Assembly (NCBI RefSeq): GCF_000699445.3
Contig: NC_067202.1
Coordinates: 17,641,644-17,705,643 of the forward strand
DNA from: Schistosoma haematobium
Lineage: Eukaryota; Platyhelminthes; Trematoda; Strigeidida; Schistosomatidae
Length of the DNA: 64,000 bases
Reading direction: 5' to 3'
Positions 38,001-40,805 of the stretch are shown in pieces. Every line of letters starts with the position of its first letter. The stretch's first letter is position 1. Under the pieces are notes generated by a model that did no database searches, was not told the origin of the DNA, and was given only the letters and a program-made list of their open reading frames with translations. The translations under genes and the position numbers were made by a program.

Positions 38001-38211
38001 ACAGTGGCTGTACACACGTGATCTTATGAGAACATTTAATGAAGTGAACAGACTATCTTCACCCTTGACCACTAATCCAATATTAGTTAAATACAATTGT
38101 ATGTTTTGTTTTGTTTTGTTTTTCTATTCTATTTCAGATGAACGATTCAATTTTGAGCAACGTTTTAATATTTCAGAATGGGACTCTGCCAAAGCTTATT
38201 TCTCAAGATGA
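1418..38211 (+). CDS. SCAPER: SCAPER orthologue, C-terminal part (15 exons, stop included)
   Basis: S-phase cyclin A-associated protein in the ER. The family is known as a cytoplasmic/ER protein that binds cyclin A and, in mammals, links TTC5-marked ribosomes to the CCR4-NOT deadenylase during tubulin mRNA autoregulation. Exons: 1418-1519, 2808-2938, 4355-4423, 8133-8268, 9283-9440, 10683-10806, 14767-15225, about 18740-18787, 18875-19305, 21787-22082, 27114-27298, 29773-30218, 33301-33592, 35965-36037, 38138-38211. Nearly all borders are GT/AG and the codon phases chain without a stop, giving about 1010 codons. Landmarks in order: the second half of a C2H2 finger (SHLHGKRH), a basic coiled segment ([12 protein letters not shown]), [25 protein letters not shown], then [17 protein letters not shown] and [10 protein letters not shown]. 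It is longer than the same part of vertebrate SCAPER because of Asn-, Ser-, His- and Asp-rich inserts. N-terminal exons lie outside the window. Confidence 0.88.
1605..1910 (+). repeat. Decayed copy of the 0.5-kb SINE-like repeat
   Basis: Blocks of the repeat can be followed in order: the CTCTCC..TCTCGAAATRCTCTCA start, the CCAATGG..CCTGA middle, then GGTCACTAGTTACCATGAGA. It is much more diverged than the other copies and ends where a different repeat begins. Confidence 0.55.
1910..2530 (+). mobile_element. Chimeric LINE fragment: 5'-UTR-like sequence joined to a Perere-like 3' end
   Basis: Positions 2425-2528 are the 3' terminal region found at the end of many LINE fragments here (GCTAATGAGGTATGGCAACT through GACTGACTGAC). 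Positions 1910-2420 are GC-richer than the surroundings, carry no reverse-transcriptase coding, and could be the 5' region of the same or another LINE. The join suggests an internally deleted element. The 5' assignment is inference. Confidence 0.45.
2808..2938 (+). CDS. SCAPER: SCAPER exon B (basic helix)
   Basis: Acceptor TTTCCCTTAG, donor GTTAGT; phase 0 in, phase 2 out. It encodes a leucine-rich stretch then a strongly basic run ([16 protein letters not shown]), matching the KKKAKKIKARMN region that follows the zinc finger in vertebrate SCAPER. Confidence 0.85.
3270..3740 (+). repeat. Old degenerate copy of the 0.5-kb repeat
   Basis: GTCACCGGTTACTATGGGA, then the CTTGCAGATTAGACATCT and TCGAAG blocks, occur in the order of the consensus seen in the younger copies. 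Both ends are blurred. An SMalpha-like 3' tail fragment (AGATCAATTG..AAACATCAA) follows at 3745-3810. Confidence 0.5.
4355..4423 (+). CDS. SCAPER: SCAPER exon C (small exon with two competing acceptors)
   Basis: The phase requires the acceptor AATAAAG at 4354, a weak-looking site. A stronger-looking TTTGCAG ends at 4364 but would put a stop codon in frame at once. The read-out is [20 protein letters not shown], fitting the conserved linker after the basic helix. Donor GTGAGT at 4424; phase 2 out. Confidence 0.75.
4470..4800 (-). mobile_element. Decayed 3' fragment of an SR2-like LINE
   Basis: It reads in the same order as the 3' part of the intact copy at 22840-23150: TTACCCCTGGTTG, CCAACCCACTCT-like, ATGTTCTTTGG, then the AATGCAATTTG, TTCTTCAACTG and CAATGG blocks. 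Many indels break the frame. Confidence 0.6.
4800..5874. other. SCAPER intron C-D, no exon seen
   Basis: Apart from the LTR-like block at 5213-5608 I see no structure. The open frames lack splice context. Confidence 0.5.
5213..5608 (+). repeat. Possible solo LTR (TGTTAT...ATAACA)
   Basis: The block begins TGTTAT and ends with the exact inverted hexamer ATAACA. It holds a TATATAAACC box near 5380 and an AATAAA at 5403, as expected in an LTR. No direct target duplication abuts these ends; a TCCCT pentamer occurs at 5208-5212 and 5619-5623, which would need a slightly longer element. The LTR class is inferred. Confidence 0.4.
5875..6600 (-). mobile_element. 5'-truncated Perere-like LINE, reverse-transcriptase C-terminal region
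   Basis: The minus frame 6587-6219 reads [19 protein letters not shown], then [12 protein letters not shown] and [20 protein letters not shown]. These are the post-RT blocks of RTE/CR1-related LINEs. The 3' UTR runs to the CAGTCAGTTAC terminus near 5875. The frame shifts at the end, and the element is cut off at its 5' side near 6600. Confidence 0.75.
6600..7566. other. SCAPER intron C-D, nothing recognised
   Basis: AT-rich intron sequence. No exon with usable borders and no clear repeat seen. Confidence 0.5.
7567..8090 (+). repeat. 0.5-kb SINE-like repeat, full copy
   Basis: It starts AGCCCCCAAATGCCCTGG, has a GGGAGAG/CTCTCCC-type hairpin and TCTCGAAATG near the start, passes through GGTCATCGGCTATCATGGAA, and ends with TTTTTATGTTTTTAAATC plus an AAATA-rich tail. 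The tail shows it is a retroposon read left to right. No protein is encoded. Its 3' end is 43 bp upstream of SCAPER exon D. Confidence 0.8.
8133..8268 (+). CDS. SCAPER: SCAPER exon D
   Basis: Acceptor CACTATTTAG, donor GTGAGT; phase 2 in, 0 out. It encodes [20 protein letters not shown] and a helix ending at NDQSK. The DSGPW block matches DSGSW in vertebrate SCAPER. It sits between oppositely oriented copies of the 0.5-kb repeat, 43 bp downstream of one and about 320 bp upstream of the other. Confidence 0.88.
8587..9074 (-). repeat. 0.5-kb SINE-like repeat, full copy, inverted
   Basis: The tail (ATTTATTATTTATTTTATTT on the plus strand) is at the left and the GCCCCCAAATGCCCTGG start is at the right. 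It is complementary to the copy at 7567-8090, so together they flank SCAPER exon D with inverted repeats. Confidence 0.8.
9283..9440 (+). CDS. SCAPER: SCAPER exon E
   Basis: Acceptor TTTTTTTCACAG, donor GTAAGT; phase 0 in, 2 out. It encodes a polar start, then [19 protein letters not shown], a helical repeat-like segment at the position of the ALEHILQAV helix of vertebrate SCAPER. Confidence 0.85.
9529..9972 (-). repeat. 0.5-kb SINE-like repeat, 5'-truncated
   Basis: It runs from the TATTTATTTATG tail at the left to the TTTGGAGATGGAGGGCGGACT block at the right. The terminal GCCCCCAAATG block is missing. Confidence 0.75.
10149..10560. repeat. Fold-back pair of SMalpha-type hammerhead SINE pieces
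   Basis: Left half, minus orientation: CACTTCGTATTGTTTACTTG..CAGTCTCTTATTGGCATATG, then GATGTACCTGCATCTCAGA. Right half, plus orientation: CTACTGAGTCCCCAATAGGA-TGAAATG (hammerhead core, GACGAAA changed to GATGAAA), TTTCCACTGC, then CAATAAGAGATTGATCAAT and the outer AAACATTACCAAGTG. The outer ends are complementary, giving a palindrome of about 400 bp. Confidence 0.65.
10683..10806 (+). CDS. SCAPER: SCAPER exon F
   Basis: Long pyrimidine tract and acceptor TCAAATAG, donor GTAAGA; phase 2 in, 0 out. It encodes [20 protein letters not shown] and a helix ending VIQFT. It is a hydrophobic helical segment; phase and position fit SCAPER. Confidence 0.8.
10890..11060 (+). repeat. Degenerate W-type hammerhead SINE
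   Basis: It contains AAGGAGTCCTATACTAGGAT-AAAATGG-TCGTTCAGT in the order of a hammerhead stem II, GAAA and stem I strand, but the catalytic residues are partly lost. Confidence 0.4.
11060..11780. other. SCAPER intron F-G, nothing recognised
   Basis: No exon or clear repeat. Two overlapping minus-strand frames near 11081-11341 look accidental. Confidence 0.4.
11785..11965 (-). repeat. W-type hammerhead SINE, degenerate
   Basis: On the minus strand CTGAGGA, a weak stem II and CGAAATGGCTGTCC are present. The tRNA-like head follows at 11915-11960 with a B-box (GATTCGAATTC). Stem I pairing is mostly lost. Confidence 0.6.
12000..12370. other. SCAPER intron F-G, nothing recognised
   Basis: AT-rich sequence with no exon or repeat that I can name. 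Confidence 0.4.
12372..12425 (+). mobile_element. SR2-like LINE, last ~50 bp only
   Basis: GCGGTCTATGCACCTCTACG, then GGTAACAGGTGTAAGTAAGT-AAATAA, equals the 3' end of the intact copy (its minus strand near 22820-22855), including the TAAG/TAAA tail. It is an extreme 5' truncation. Confidence 0.7.
12546..12857 (+). repeat. 0.5-kb SINE-like repeat, 3'-truncated
   Basis: It begins GCCGCCAAATGCCCTGGTAC and stops in the middle of the repeat at GGCTACCATGGGACTGCAT, so the 3' half and tail are absent. Confidence 0.75.
13225..13672. repeat. Two W-type hammerhead SINEs, head to head
   Basis: Left copy 13225-13410 is minus and right copy 13443-13672 is plus. Both are nearly complete, with tRNA-like heads facing each other across about 30-50 bp. 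Each head has a TGGTCTAGTGGTTA-like A-box and a B-box (GGTCGAATCCC in the right copy). Each body carries a hammerhead core followed by TAGCTTCAATTGACTCATGA. The left core has lost the CTGAGGA motif; the right one keeps it. Confidence 0.75.
13535..13581 (+). ncRNA. Hammerhead ribozyme motif in SINE
   Basis: CTGAGGA at 13541-13547, stem II GTCC/GGAC around the loop CACAATA, GAAAC at 13563-13567, and a GTC cleavage triplet at 13572-13574. Stem I strands GCACTA and CAGTGT pair only partly (one wobble, one mismatch). The conserved core is intact; activity is inferred. Confidence 0.6.
13680..14500. other. SCAPER intron F-G, nothing recognised
   Basis: No exon with fitting phase, no clear repeat. 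The minus-strand open frame 14374-14078 has no splice context or family resemblance that I can see. Confidence 0.4.
14525..14665 (+). repeat. Old fragment of the 0.5-kb repeat
   Basis: The blocks AATCTCCTGACGTTTCCCAC, CTTATAGATTTAACC and CCAGGTAGTATCTCAC follow the second half of the repeat. Heavily diverged. It ends about 100 bp before exon G. Confidence 0.5.
14767..15225 (+). CDS. SCAPER: SCAPER exon G (with Asn/Ser/Thr-rich insert)
   Basis: Acceptor TTATTTATAG, donor GTAATA; 153 codons, phase 0 both sides. The N-terminal part (HCNSCSS, then [16 protein letters not shown]) matches the TCNNCSENCSD and LMDLLIHQL region of vertebrate SCAPER. The rest is a low-complexity insert with an (AAT)n run coding eight asparagines near 15015-15038, then Ser/Thr repeats. 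Confidence 0.85.
15372..15893 (-). repeat. 0.5-kb SINE-like repeat, full copy, twin of 17768-18292
   Basis: Full length, tail at the left (TTTTTATTATTTTAACACAT), start at the right. It shares private variants with the copy at 17768-18292 (CCTGCGGGAAC, GGGAATGCATCTCC, ATTAACCACACAAATC), so the two are close relatives in opposite orientation. Confidence 0.8.
15900..16212. other. SCAPER intron G-H, nothing recognised
   Basis: No structure seen. Confidence 0.4.
16213..16520 (+). repeat. SMalpha-type SINE with hairpin end
   Basis: 16213-16313 is a palindrome: the arm TTGTTTACTTGTATCTTCCC is complementary to GGGAAGATACAAGTAAATAA, and both end in CACTTGG/CCAAGTG. 16335-16520 is a plus-strand copy with a tRNA-like head (CTCAGTAGCTGTGTGGATAA; B-box GGTTCGAGTCC at 16398-16408). 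The hammerhead is damaged: GAAACGTGCGTC and the ACTGGATCCCACTGC strand remain, but CTGATGA is not seen. Confidence 0.65.
16605..16985 (+). repeat. LTR-like remnant
   Basis: It starts near TGTAGGTGTACTG and ends near CGACTCAACA. It contains AAAATAAACG and a GTATTTATAG box, and shares blocks with 600-1110 and 31327-31680. No target duplication found, so ends and class are tentative. Confidence 0.35.
17085..17220 (+). mobile_element. Perere-like LINE, 3' terminal fragment
   Basis: TCCTGTACTATGTCCTTATA, TTTGCTAATGAGGTGTGACA and GTAGGTGACTGACTCA are the 3' UTR blocks shared with the other LINE fragments of this window. Confidence 0.7.
17220..17767. other. SCAPER intron G-H, nothing recognised
   Basis: No exon. 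A B-box-like GGAATTGAACCTAGAAT near 17475 hints at an old tRNA-derived SINE but is not firm. Confidence 0.35.
17768..18292 (+). repeat. 0.5-kb SINE-like repeat, full copy, twin of 15372-15893
   Basis: Full length from AGCCCCCAAATGCCCTGGT to TATGTGTTAAAATAAATAAT and an ATTAATTA tail. Nearly identical to the inverted copy 1.9 kb upstream. Confidence 0.8.
18740..18787 (+). CDS. SCAPER: SCAPER exon H (predicted small exon)
   Basis: Donor GTGAGA at 18788 and acceptor CTCAG ending 18739, or AAG ending 18727; both give phase 0. It encodes [16 protein letters not shown]. It is predicted mainly because phase is kept and because vertebrate SCAPER has a stretch just before DLISYVV. Skipping it would also keep frame, so it could be optional or false. 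Confidence 0.5.
18875..19305 (+). CDS. SCAPER: SCAPER exon I (DLLSYIV block)
   Basis: Acceptor TTAATATTTAG, donor GTGAGT; phase 0 in, 2 out. It begins [19 protein letters not shown], close to DLISYVVNMGLIDKL of vertebrate SCAPER, and later has [17 protein letters not shown]. Inserts are poly-Asn and poly-His (near 19140-19155). The end is acidic ([10 protein letters not shown]). Confidence 0.9.
19700..20950 (+). mobile_element. LINE 3' part: open reverse-transcriptase C-terminal half plus 3' UTR (Perere/RTE-like)
   Basis: From about 19725 the plus frame reads [20 protein letters not shown], an RT block normally followed by an acidic palm motif. The open frame 19803-20627 then gives [10 protein letters not shown] (catalytic YADD), [51 protein letters not shown] and [10 protein letters not shown]. 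No stop until 20627, so this copy is fairly young. It is 5'-truncated: endonuclease and RT fingers are missing. Its 3' UTR runs into GTGTGGCGCATATATATTTG..CAAATAAATAATAAATAAA at 20880-20950, the same tail as the 0.5-kb repeat. Confidence 0.8.
21028..21196 (-). repeat. 0.5-kb repeat, 3' third only
   Basis: Tail TTTATTTGTTTATTTATTCA at the left, then the CACCAAGGAG..GCGCCACATAAATC and AGTAGGTGATTTTCTTAGGG blocks. It ends at GATCTGAAGGTC. Confidence 0.75.
21340..21745 (-). repeat. SMalpha-type hammerhead SINE plus adjoining second 3' fragment
   Basis: 21340-21655 is a nearly complete minus-strand copy: the tail side TTGAATCTTTCCATTGATG, GTCTCTTATTGGCATA, then GCAGTGGAATCCAGG and GCGCATTTCGTCTAATTCGG. 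On the minus strand that reads GAAATGCGCGTCC, the hammerhead GAAA and stem III/cleavage region. CTGATGA has decayed to GTCGACA. The head has a minus-strand B-box at 21570-21580. A second 3' fragment follows at 21675-21745. Confidence 0.7.
21787..22082 (+). CDS. SCAPER: SCAPER exon J (LLYCLLL block)
   Basis: Acceptor GTTTTATAG, donor GTATGT; phase 2 in, 1 out. [20 protein letters not shown] followed by LLYCLLL aligns with QDPTGLTAALQATDLAG and LYCVLF of vertebrate SCAPER. Ser/Thr-rich sequence flanks the block. Confidence 0.9.
22135..22660. other. SCAPER intron J-K start; short LINE 3' end at 22570-22655
   Basis: A short (GA)n run lies just after the exon at 22137-22152. 22570-22655 (GACCGATACATATAGTTGCC, then TGACTGACTAACTGC) is the plus-strand 3' terminus of a Perere-like LINE. 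The rest is unassigned. Confidence 0.5.
22800..26022 (-). mobile_element. SR2-like RTE non-LTR retrotransposon, apparently full length
   Basis: The element reads right to left: a 5' UTR at about 25836-26022 (GC-rich, GGGGTGGGGACACTAACCCC), one ORF, and a 3' end with a TAAG/TAAA tandem tail at 22800-22830. RTE elements typically have one ORF with endonuclease then reverse transcriptase and short tandem-repeat tails, as here. The 5' end abuts the TTTA tail of a 0.5-kb repeat. Fragments with the same 3' or 5' ends occur at 4470-4800, 12372-12425, 36110-37315, 44340-44480 and 54900-55755. It lies antisense in the SCAPER J-K intron. Confidence 0.88.
22818..25835 (-). CDS. Endonuclease/reverse transcriptase of SR2-like RTE element (intact, 1005 codons)
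   Basis: N-terminal apurinic-type endonuclease (about residues 25-265): [37 protein letters not shown] and SDHHL carry the expected Asn, Glu, Asp/Asn and Ser-Asp-His residues. Reverse transcriptase (about 480-780): [55 protein letters not shown] and the catalytic [10 protein letters not shown]. The C-terminal region has [27 protein letters not shown] and [10 protein letters not shown]. No stop or frameshift interrupts it. The first ATG at 25835 is taken as start, but the frame stays open for some codons upstream. Such enzymes make target-primed cDNA; whether this copy is expressed cannot be seen. Confidence 0.9.
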   Translation of the reverse strand: MTPHDESRIPSEVTRPMPLLTTRATIYLGTWNVRTMWDTGRAFQIAAEMRRYNLEVLGISETHWTQVGQQRITTGELLLYSGHEEENAPHTQGVALMLSKQVQNALIGWESHGPRIIKASFKTKKEGISMNIIQCYAPTNDYNEDAKDQFYNRLQSIVEKCPKKDLTILMGDFNAKVGTDNTGYEDTMGRHGLGERNENGERFANLCAFNKLVIGGTIFPHKRIHKTTWTSPDHSTQNQIDHICINKTFRRTIEDVRTKRGADIASDHHLLFAKMKLKLKKHWTTGRTVSQKFNTAFLQDTSKLNKFKIVPSNKFQAFHDLLNGEGTTVESNWKGIKEAITSTCHEVLGHKKHHHKEWITVDTLDKIQERRNKKAAINTSRTRAEKAKAQAEYTEINKQVKRSIRTDKRKYVEDLATTAEKAAREGNMRQLYDTTKKLSGNRRKPERPVKSKEGKVITNIEEQQNRWVEHFKELLNRPAPLNPPNIEAAPTDLPINVGPPTIEEISMAIRQIKSGKAAGPDNIPAEALKADVAATARILHIPFSKIWDEEEVPTDWKEGLLVKIPKKGDLSKCDNYRGITLLSIPGKVFNRVLLNRMKDFVDAQLRDQQAGFRKDRSCTDQIATLRIIVEQSIEWNSSLYINFIDYEKAFDSVDRTTLWKLLRHYGVPQKIVNIIQNSYDGLHCKIVHGGQLTRSFEVKTGVRQGCLLSPFLFLLVIDWIMKTSTSEGKRGIQWTSKMQLDDLDFADDLALLSQTQQQMQEKTNSVAAASAAIGLNIHKGKSRILRYNTECTNPITIDGEDLEDVKTFTYLGSIIDEQGGSDADVKARIGKARAAYLQLRNIWNSKQLSTNTKVRIFNTNVKTVLLYGAETWRTTKAIIQKIQVFINNCLRKILQIHWPDTISNNQLWERTNQIPAEEEIRKKRWKWIGHTLRKAPNCVTRQALTWNPEGQRKRGRPKNTLRREMEIDMRKMNKNWRELEKKAQDRVGWRMLVSGLCSIGSNRRK
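26026..26935 (-). repeat. 0.5-kb SINE-like repeat split by a 385-bp solo LTR
   Basis: Two parts of one copy: 26026-26292 (long TTTA tail, then the 3' half) and 26678-26935 (5' half). The repeat resumes after the insert at the point where it stops (TTCATACACCA / CATCATTTGTTC). Confidence 0.8.
26293..26677. mobile_element. Solo LTR, 385 bp, inside a 0.5-kb repeat
   Basis: It begins TGTAGGAAGC and ends CCTTACA (TGTA...TACA inverted ends). It is flanked by CACCA (26288-26292) and CATCA (26678-26682), a 5-bp target duplication with one change. Five-base duplications are usual for BEL/Pao-type LTR elements. Its length is near what I recall for the schistosome BEL element Sinbad; I could not compare sequences. 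No internal region remains, so it probably arose by LTR-LTR recombination. Confidence 0.7.
27114..27298 (+). CDS. SCAPER: SCAPER exon K
   Basis: Acceptor AACTCGTAG, donor GTAAGA; phase 1 in, 0 out. A Lys/Ser-rich start leads into [20 protein letters not shown], matching VAIQSLRFFNSFAALHLPAF of vertebrate SCAPER. The preceding intron holds the intact SR2-like LINE. Confidence 0.88.
27395..27665 (-). repeat. Decayed SMalpha-type SINE
   Basis: GATTCGAACCCAGTATCGTT, GCTTCAAACGAAATCGTATA and CTACTGTGTCCAGATAAGCA match the tRNA-like head of the other copies on the minus strand. A GATCAGTCTTGATTGG 3' block follows. The hammerhead core is not recognisable. Confidence 0.5.
27665..28290. other. SCAPER intron K-L, nothing recognised
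   Basis: AT-rich sequence with no exon or clear repeat. Confidence 0.4.
28292..28762. mobile_element. Solo LTR, 471 bp (copy 1 of 2)
   Basis: It begins TGTTGAGGCTAATG and ends GGGCTTGCCACA. It is flanked by ATGT (28288-28291) and ATGC (28763-28766), a 4-bp duplication with one change. By eye only about three or four bases differ from the copy at 42896-43366, so both are recent. It contains a CCATATATATTTTTTAGGG TATA-like block. No internal region is left. Confidence 0.82.
28810..29527 (+). mobile_element. Perere-like LINE, 5'-truncated 3' part
   Basis: It starts within the RT C-terminal region (AAACATGGTCAGTAAGAGTA; on translation a ..W..RVENIR-like block, degenerate). The open stretch 29055-29297 reads [40 protein letters not shown]. 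The 3' UTR ends TTGTGACCAACTGACTAAC. The subfamily is that of 39285-39475, 41485-41960 and 59370-60275 (tail with GTACGTACGAAG-like blocks). Confidence 0.72.
29773..30218 (+). CDS. SCAPER: SCAPER exon L (with His/Asn/Asp-rich insert)
   Basis: Acceptor TTATATTTCAG, donor GTAGGT; phase 0 in, 2 out. It starts [20 protein letters not shown], like the SIVGAEGLSLAFRHMASSLL block. Most of the rest is a fluke-specific polar insert with a run of aspartates near 30020-30037. Confidence 0.85.
30246..30727 (-). repeat. 0.5-kb SINE-like repeat, nearly full
   Basis: Tail TTCATTTATTTGAACACATA at the left, start side at the right (GAGAGTATTTTTTAGAGGGA, then a changed terminus). A gap removes the block around the AACAACAC segment. 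It starts about 27 bp after exon L. Confidence 0.75.
30976..31192 (-). mobile_element. Perere-like LINE 3' end, very short insertion
   Basis: It consists of the 3' UTR only: TTAGTTAGTTAGCTACAACG, CATTAACACAACAAGATGGA, GGATATAGTACAGGAAGAAG, then ATATGAAGCGATTTC. It is flanked by the 11-bp duplication noted for the interrupted SINE, so its insertion ends are defined. Confidence 0.75.
31197..31242 (-). ncRNA. Hammerhead ribozyme motif with perfect stem I
   Basis: On the minus strand: GTATTG, CTGAGGA, GTCC-loop-GGAC (stem II), GAAA, a short AU-rich stem III, GTC, then CAATAC. Stem I GTATTG/CAATAC is fully paired, although both strands differ from the GCACTG/CAGTGC of the copy at 39099-39146. The paired change suggests compensatory substitution or descent from a distinct active lineage. 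The core is complete; activity is inferred. Confidence 0.7.
31327..31680 (+). repeat. LTR-like remnant
   Basis: It shares blocks with 600-1110 and 16605-16985: GGGTATTTATAG, TTGGCCATAA, AATTCAGCTAATCC, GAGCTTCTGGATG. It begins near TGTAAGTTGTAACG. Ends uncertain. Confidence 0.35.
32003..32840 (-). mobile_element. Perere-like LINE, 5'-truncated
   Basis: Minus-strand frames 32771-32559 and 32575-32063 read [34 protein letters not shown], then [43 protein letters not shown] and [17 protein letters not shown] frameshift separates them. The 3' end is at about 32003. Confidence 0.8.
33301..33592 (+). CDS. SCAPER: SCAPER exon M (most conserved exon)
   Basis: Acceptor CTTATAAAAG, donor GTAAGT; phase 2 in, 0 out. 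[41 protein letters not shown] and [14 protein letters not shown] match vertebrate SCAPER (HEVIVCVGYF, HPDNQ, LQKLCQLPFQYFS, LFPSLIAACYNN, LEQEMSCVLLATFI) in order. This exon is the strongest evidence for the assignment. Confidence 0.95.
33600..35525. other. SCAPER intron M-N, no exon seen
   Basis: A (TTG)n/(ATG)n run sits just after exon M at 33630-33660, and a short GAAGAA run at 34292-34302. No coding exon and no repeat that I can name. Confidence 0.4.
35530..35815 (+). mobile_element. Decayed Perere-like LINE 3' end
   Basis: The blocks TACCTCGACGTGCAAGTCAG, AGGTTGGAAGATATC, GTGTAGATTACCAGATCGAG and CCAGGTTCTACATGATGCAT follow the order of the better copies. Frames are destroyed. Confidence 0.6.
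35965..36037 (+). CDS. SCAPER: SCAPER exon N
   Basis: Acceptor TTTTCTTAG, donor GTTAGT; phase 0 in, 1 out. It encodes a short basic linker, [20 protein letters not shown]. It is supported by phase and by its position between the conserved exons M and O. Confidence 0.75.
36110..37315 (+). mobile_element. Degenerate SR2-like LINE 3' part, split by a 0.5-kb repeat
   Basis: The left piece 36110-36390 (CATACAGCAACAAAGCAGAT, GTAGCAGTAAGCCTTAACAT, GAAAATTGTTACGTACCTGG) corresponds to the RT C-terminal region. The right piece 36835-37315 reads [20 protein letters not shown] and [20 protein letters not shown], and ends GGGTAACAGGTGTAAGTAAA. The inserted 0.5-kb repeat occupies 36390-36832. Confidence 0.8.
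36390..36832 (+). repeat. 0.5-kb SINE-like repeat nested in the SR2-like fragment
   Basis: Slightly 5'-truncated (it begins CTGTCCGCTCTCCCTCTCG), full 3' end with an AAATTAAATAAATAAATAA tail. Its sequence is clean, so it is younger than its host element. Confidence 0.8.
37315..38137. other. SCAPER intron N-O
   Basis: 37984-38072 is a minus-strand scrap of the 0.5-kb repeat (AGGACTTCCCTGACAGTGGC, then a CACCCTTGACC end). The rest is unassigned. Confidence 0.45.
38138..38211 (+). CDS. SCAPER: SCAPER last exon O and stop
   Basis: Acceptor TCTATTTCAG; phase 1 in; it ends at TGA 38209-38211. It encodes [20 protein letters not shown] then YFSR, matching the family's end (LANRFPQQAWEEARQFF). I see no clear AATAAA close after the stop, so the mRNA end is not placed. 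Confidence 0.88.
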
Positions 38212-39030
38212 TAATCATAACACACAAATGATGATGAGATTTGTACAAATTGAACATCATCTTAATGTTAACCGATGAGATTATAATTTATAGAGACAAT
38301 CTTTGAGTGACGCTTAACTGATCTTGAGAGAGAGAGAGAGAGTTTCCAGCTAGTAATCAGGATCAAATGAAGATTATGAATTAGATATAGAATTCACATG
38401 ATAAACTGACATTAATTAAGATGTCAAAATGTAATTAAGTCAATTTACTGGTGCCCAATATCTAAGATCTGTGATCTTAAATCTGATTGGTTCATTCATG
38501 AATGATCGTCTTAACTACTTGTACATTTCTTTCTTTCCTTCCTTTTTGTTCTCCTTTCAATATTCAATCTTTCTGGTATATAAACAATATCAAGTTATGG
38601 CATTTGAAATTTCCTCGAATCAAACATCTAACTTTTCTATAATGTACACATAGTAGAATAGATAGTTGATTTAAAACAAAAAACACATCAGTTTTCTTCC
38701 ATGAACTATTCAAAATATGGTATAGTTTTTGTCAATTTGTAGTAATGACATAATGGTGATGATGATGATGATCATCATCATTCGTTATTGAGCAAACATA
38801 CATTTATCTTAATCGTTGAAATTACTACACCCTGTACAAAACCTCTTTTGATATGAATTAACATATGCTCACTAGTGACTGGCTTCAAGAGAGGTATTTC
38901 TTGAAGTTCTAGTGAGAAACAGTGACCAGTGGAGTTCAACCAGGTTTGTTGTGAGATAGTAACTTACTGAAGACAGTGGTGGATTTGTCGCTCAATTTTT
39001 TGGATTGGTTGAAGTTAGACATTAACACAG
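38212..39030. other. SCAPER 3' flank
   Basis: It includes a (GA)n run at 38325-38342 and a (GAT)n/(ATC)n palindromic run at 38757-38781. The 3' UTR end cannot be placed. Confidence 0.4.
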
Positions 39031-39232
39031 TTGGATGCCAATTAGTTCAGTGGTCTAGTGGTTAAGCGCGAGACTGATAGGTACTTGGTTCGTGGATGCG
39101 CACTGCTGAGGAGTCCCACAATAGGACGAAATGGCCGTTCAGTGCTTCCAAGTTTTCCATAGTGGTCTAGCTTCAATTGACTTATGATCTCAACCATTGA
39201 AATTACTACAATATCCACAAAACCTCGTCTGA
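39030..39232 (+). repeat. W-type hammerhead SINE, nearly complete
   Basis: tRNA-like head at 39045-39092 (TTCAGTGGTCTAGTGGTTAA; the B-box is cut by a small deletion at GGTTCGTGG), hammerhead at 39099-39146, and the body TAGCTTCAATTGACTTATGA, with the end ACAATATCCACAAAACC. Confidence 0.75.
39099..39146 (+). ncRNA. Hammerhead ribozyme motif
   Basis: GCACTG, CTGAGGA (39106-39112), stem II GTCC/GGAC, GAAA (39128-39131), a short TGGCCG stem III, GTT, then CAGTGC. Stem I GCACTG/CAGTGC is perfect. The cleavage triplet is GTT rather than the usual GTC, so activity may be weak. Confidence 0.65.
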
Positions 39233-39284
39233 TACATTTATTAGTTACTTTTAAGGCTTTTCAGTACTCTTTAGTGAGAATGGA

Positions 39285-39475
39285 TAAATGTCGGTGAGTC
39301 AGCAGTAACGTAGAACTTCGTACATACGTACATCAGTTCGAGTTACCATATCACATTAGCACAGAGATACAATTGTCGACTCAAATCCCGTAGTGGTAGA
39401 AGTAGTAAGAGTATAAGCAGTAATCGGAAAGATTATGGTTTGAAGATGTTATTCAAGGAGTATGATCCAATGAAA
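39285..39475 (-). mobile_element. Perere-like LINE 3' end
   Basis: GTCAGCAGTAACGTAGAACT through TTATTCAAGGAGTATGATCC is the 3' UTR shared with 41485-41660 and 59385-59550. Confidence 0.65.
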
Positions 39476-39627
39476 TAAATGAGTATCGTGAATATGACTC
39501 CCAACTGGCACCACGCTTTCCAACTAAACATATATATATATATATATGTCAGTATCCTTACTACTAACCCAACAACAGCTGACGAAACAATATAAAAATA
39601 CCAAATAAGGAAGTTGTTGAAAGTCCT

Positions 39628-40034
39628 ACTCAATTCCTCCTTTCGAAGTGGGTGTTGTTTACGATATTGAGAGGAGAAAAAGCAAATGTCCCGCGCATCA
39701 ACCAGGTTGGTGGATATGAAGGATCCACCTAGAGGAGGTGGGAAACCCTGATTCCAAATCACGTGGGCTCCAGGATACTGAAGAAGCAAATGGTGGACGA
39801 ACCTATTGTTCGTCACCAAATACCATAGGACTGCATCTCCCGACGTTGCTCCACTGCCTTGTAGATTAGGCTTCTAGGTTAAAGGCTTGAAGAGTGGTCC
39901 CCTAAGAAAACCACCAGTTTCGTTCTTGGTATCCGAGCAGTATCACAACCCACACACAAATCGGATGATGAAATATAGCGTATATATATTCAGTGCCTTC
40001 TTGTCTTAATATTCATGTGTTTAAATAAATAATT
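39628..40034 (+). repeat. 0.5-kb SINE-like repeat, 5'-truncated
   Basis: It begins at AGTCCTACTCAATTCCTCC and runs to TCATGTGTTTAAATAAATAA. More diverged than average. Confidence 0.7.
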
Positions 40035-40570
40035 GGTTATTGAATATGTTTATGCTAATTGGATGTCAAAGGACAGTCAAAATCTAAATACATCACGAAA
40101 GGTAAAACAATAAGAAGAAGTATGCAAACAAATACCGAGAATGTATAATTCTCAAACATTTAAAGACGTATTCAGGGATGTATGCAACGAAGCTACAAAT
40201 AATAGCTTTCGACATCGGTAGTAATTTTACTGACTAGAATAATTGATCTATCCAGAGATAGTAGTCAACGGAATATTGACACAGCTCAGTAAAGAGAATC
40301 TTTCGTCCGACACTGTTACTTCTTAGTTTCTCATACATCCAGGTTATATATGTTAATCATTAGTAGTACATATATCCGAAGGAACTAACCCTAAACAAAT
40401 ATAAGTATAAATCTAAATATTTAATTCATCCATTCGTGTGTATAATAACACTTACATACATTTCCCTACACATAATTTGTGGAAGTTCAATATTTGTTCA
40501 CAAAGTAGAATAAAACAAATGTACTATAATCGTTATAGCAACCAATATACCTGTACACTAGAATAATACA
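40035..40570. other. Intergenic, nothing recognised
   Basis: No gene or clear repeat between SCAPER and the ashwin-like gene in this stretch. Confidence 0.4.
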
Positions 40571-40571
40571 T

Positions 40572-40805
40572 TGTTTTAAGCAAAGATGGATAGTGGTTAG
40601 CAGTGAAATCCAGTTTGAAGCGAGTTTTGTCCTATTTTGGACTCGTCAGTTGGATGTGCCTGCATCTCAGAGTTAATGTTCACTGTAGAACTTGAACGCA
40701 GTAATGTTTGCTTCAAGCATCGCATTATCCACTTAGTACTCAGTATGTCTATAAGAGACTAATCAATTGCAGTGCTAAACATCAACAACAATACCAAGTG
40801 AATGA
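40572..40805 (-). repeat. SMalpha-type SINE with inverted 3' end
   Basis: 40572-40750 is minus: GCAGTGAAATCCAGTTTGAA, GTTTTGTCCTATTTTGGACT, CGTCAGTTGGATGTGCCTGC. On the minus strand this gives CTGACGA and an intact stem II, but GGACAAAAC in place of GGACGAAAC (one core change). 40752-40805 carries the 3' tail in plus orientation (AGAGACTAATCAATTGCAGT), a fold-back arrangement. Confidence 0.65.

Noticed and set aside
38757..38781. GAT/ATC palindromic run as a transcription terminator
   Set aside because: It is a simple microsatellite junction; nothing supports a terminator function in a eukaryotic gene.
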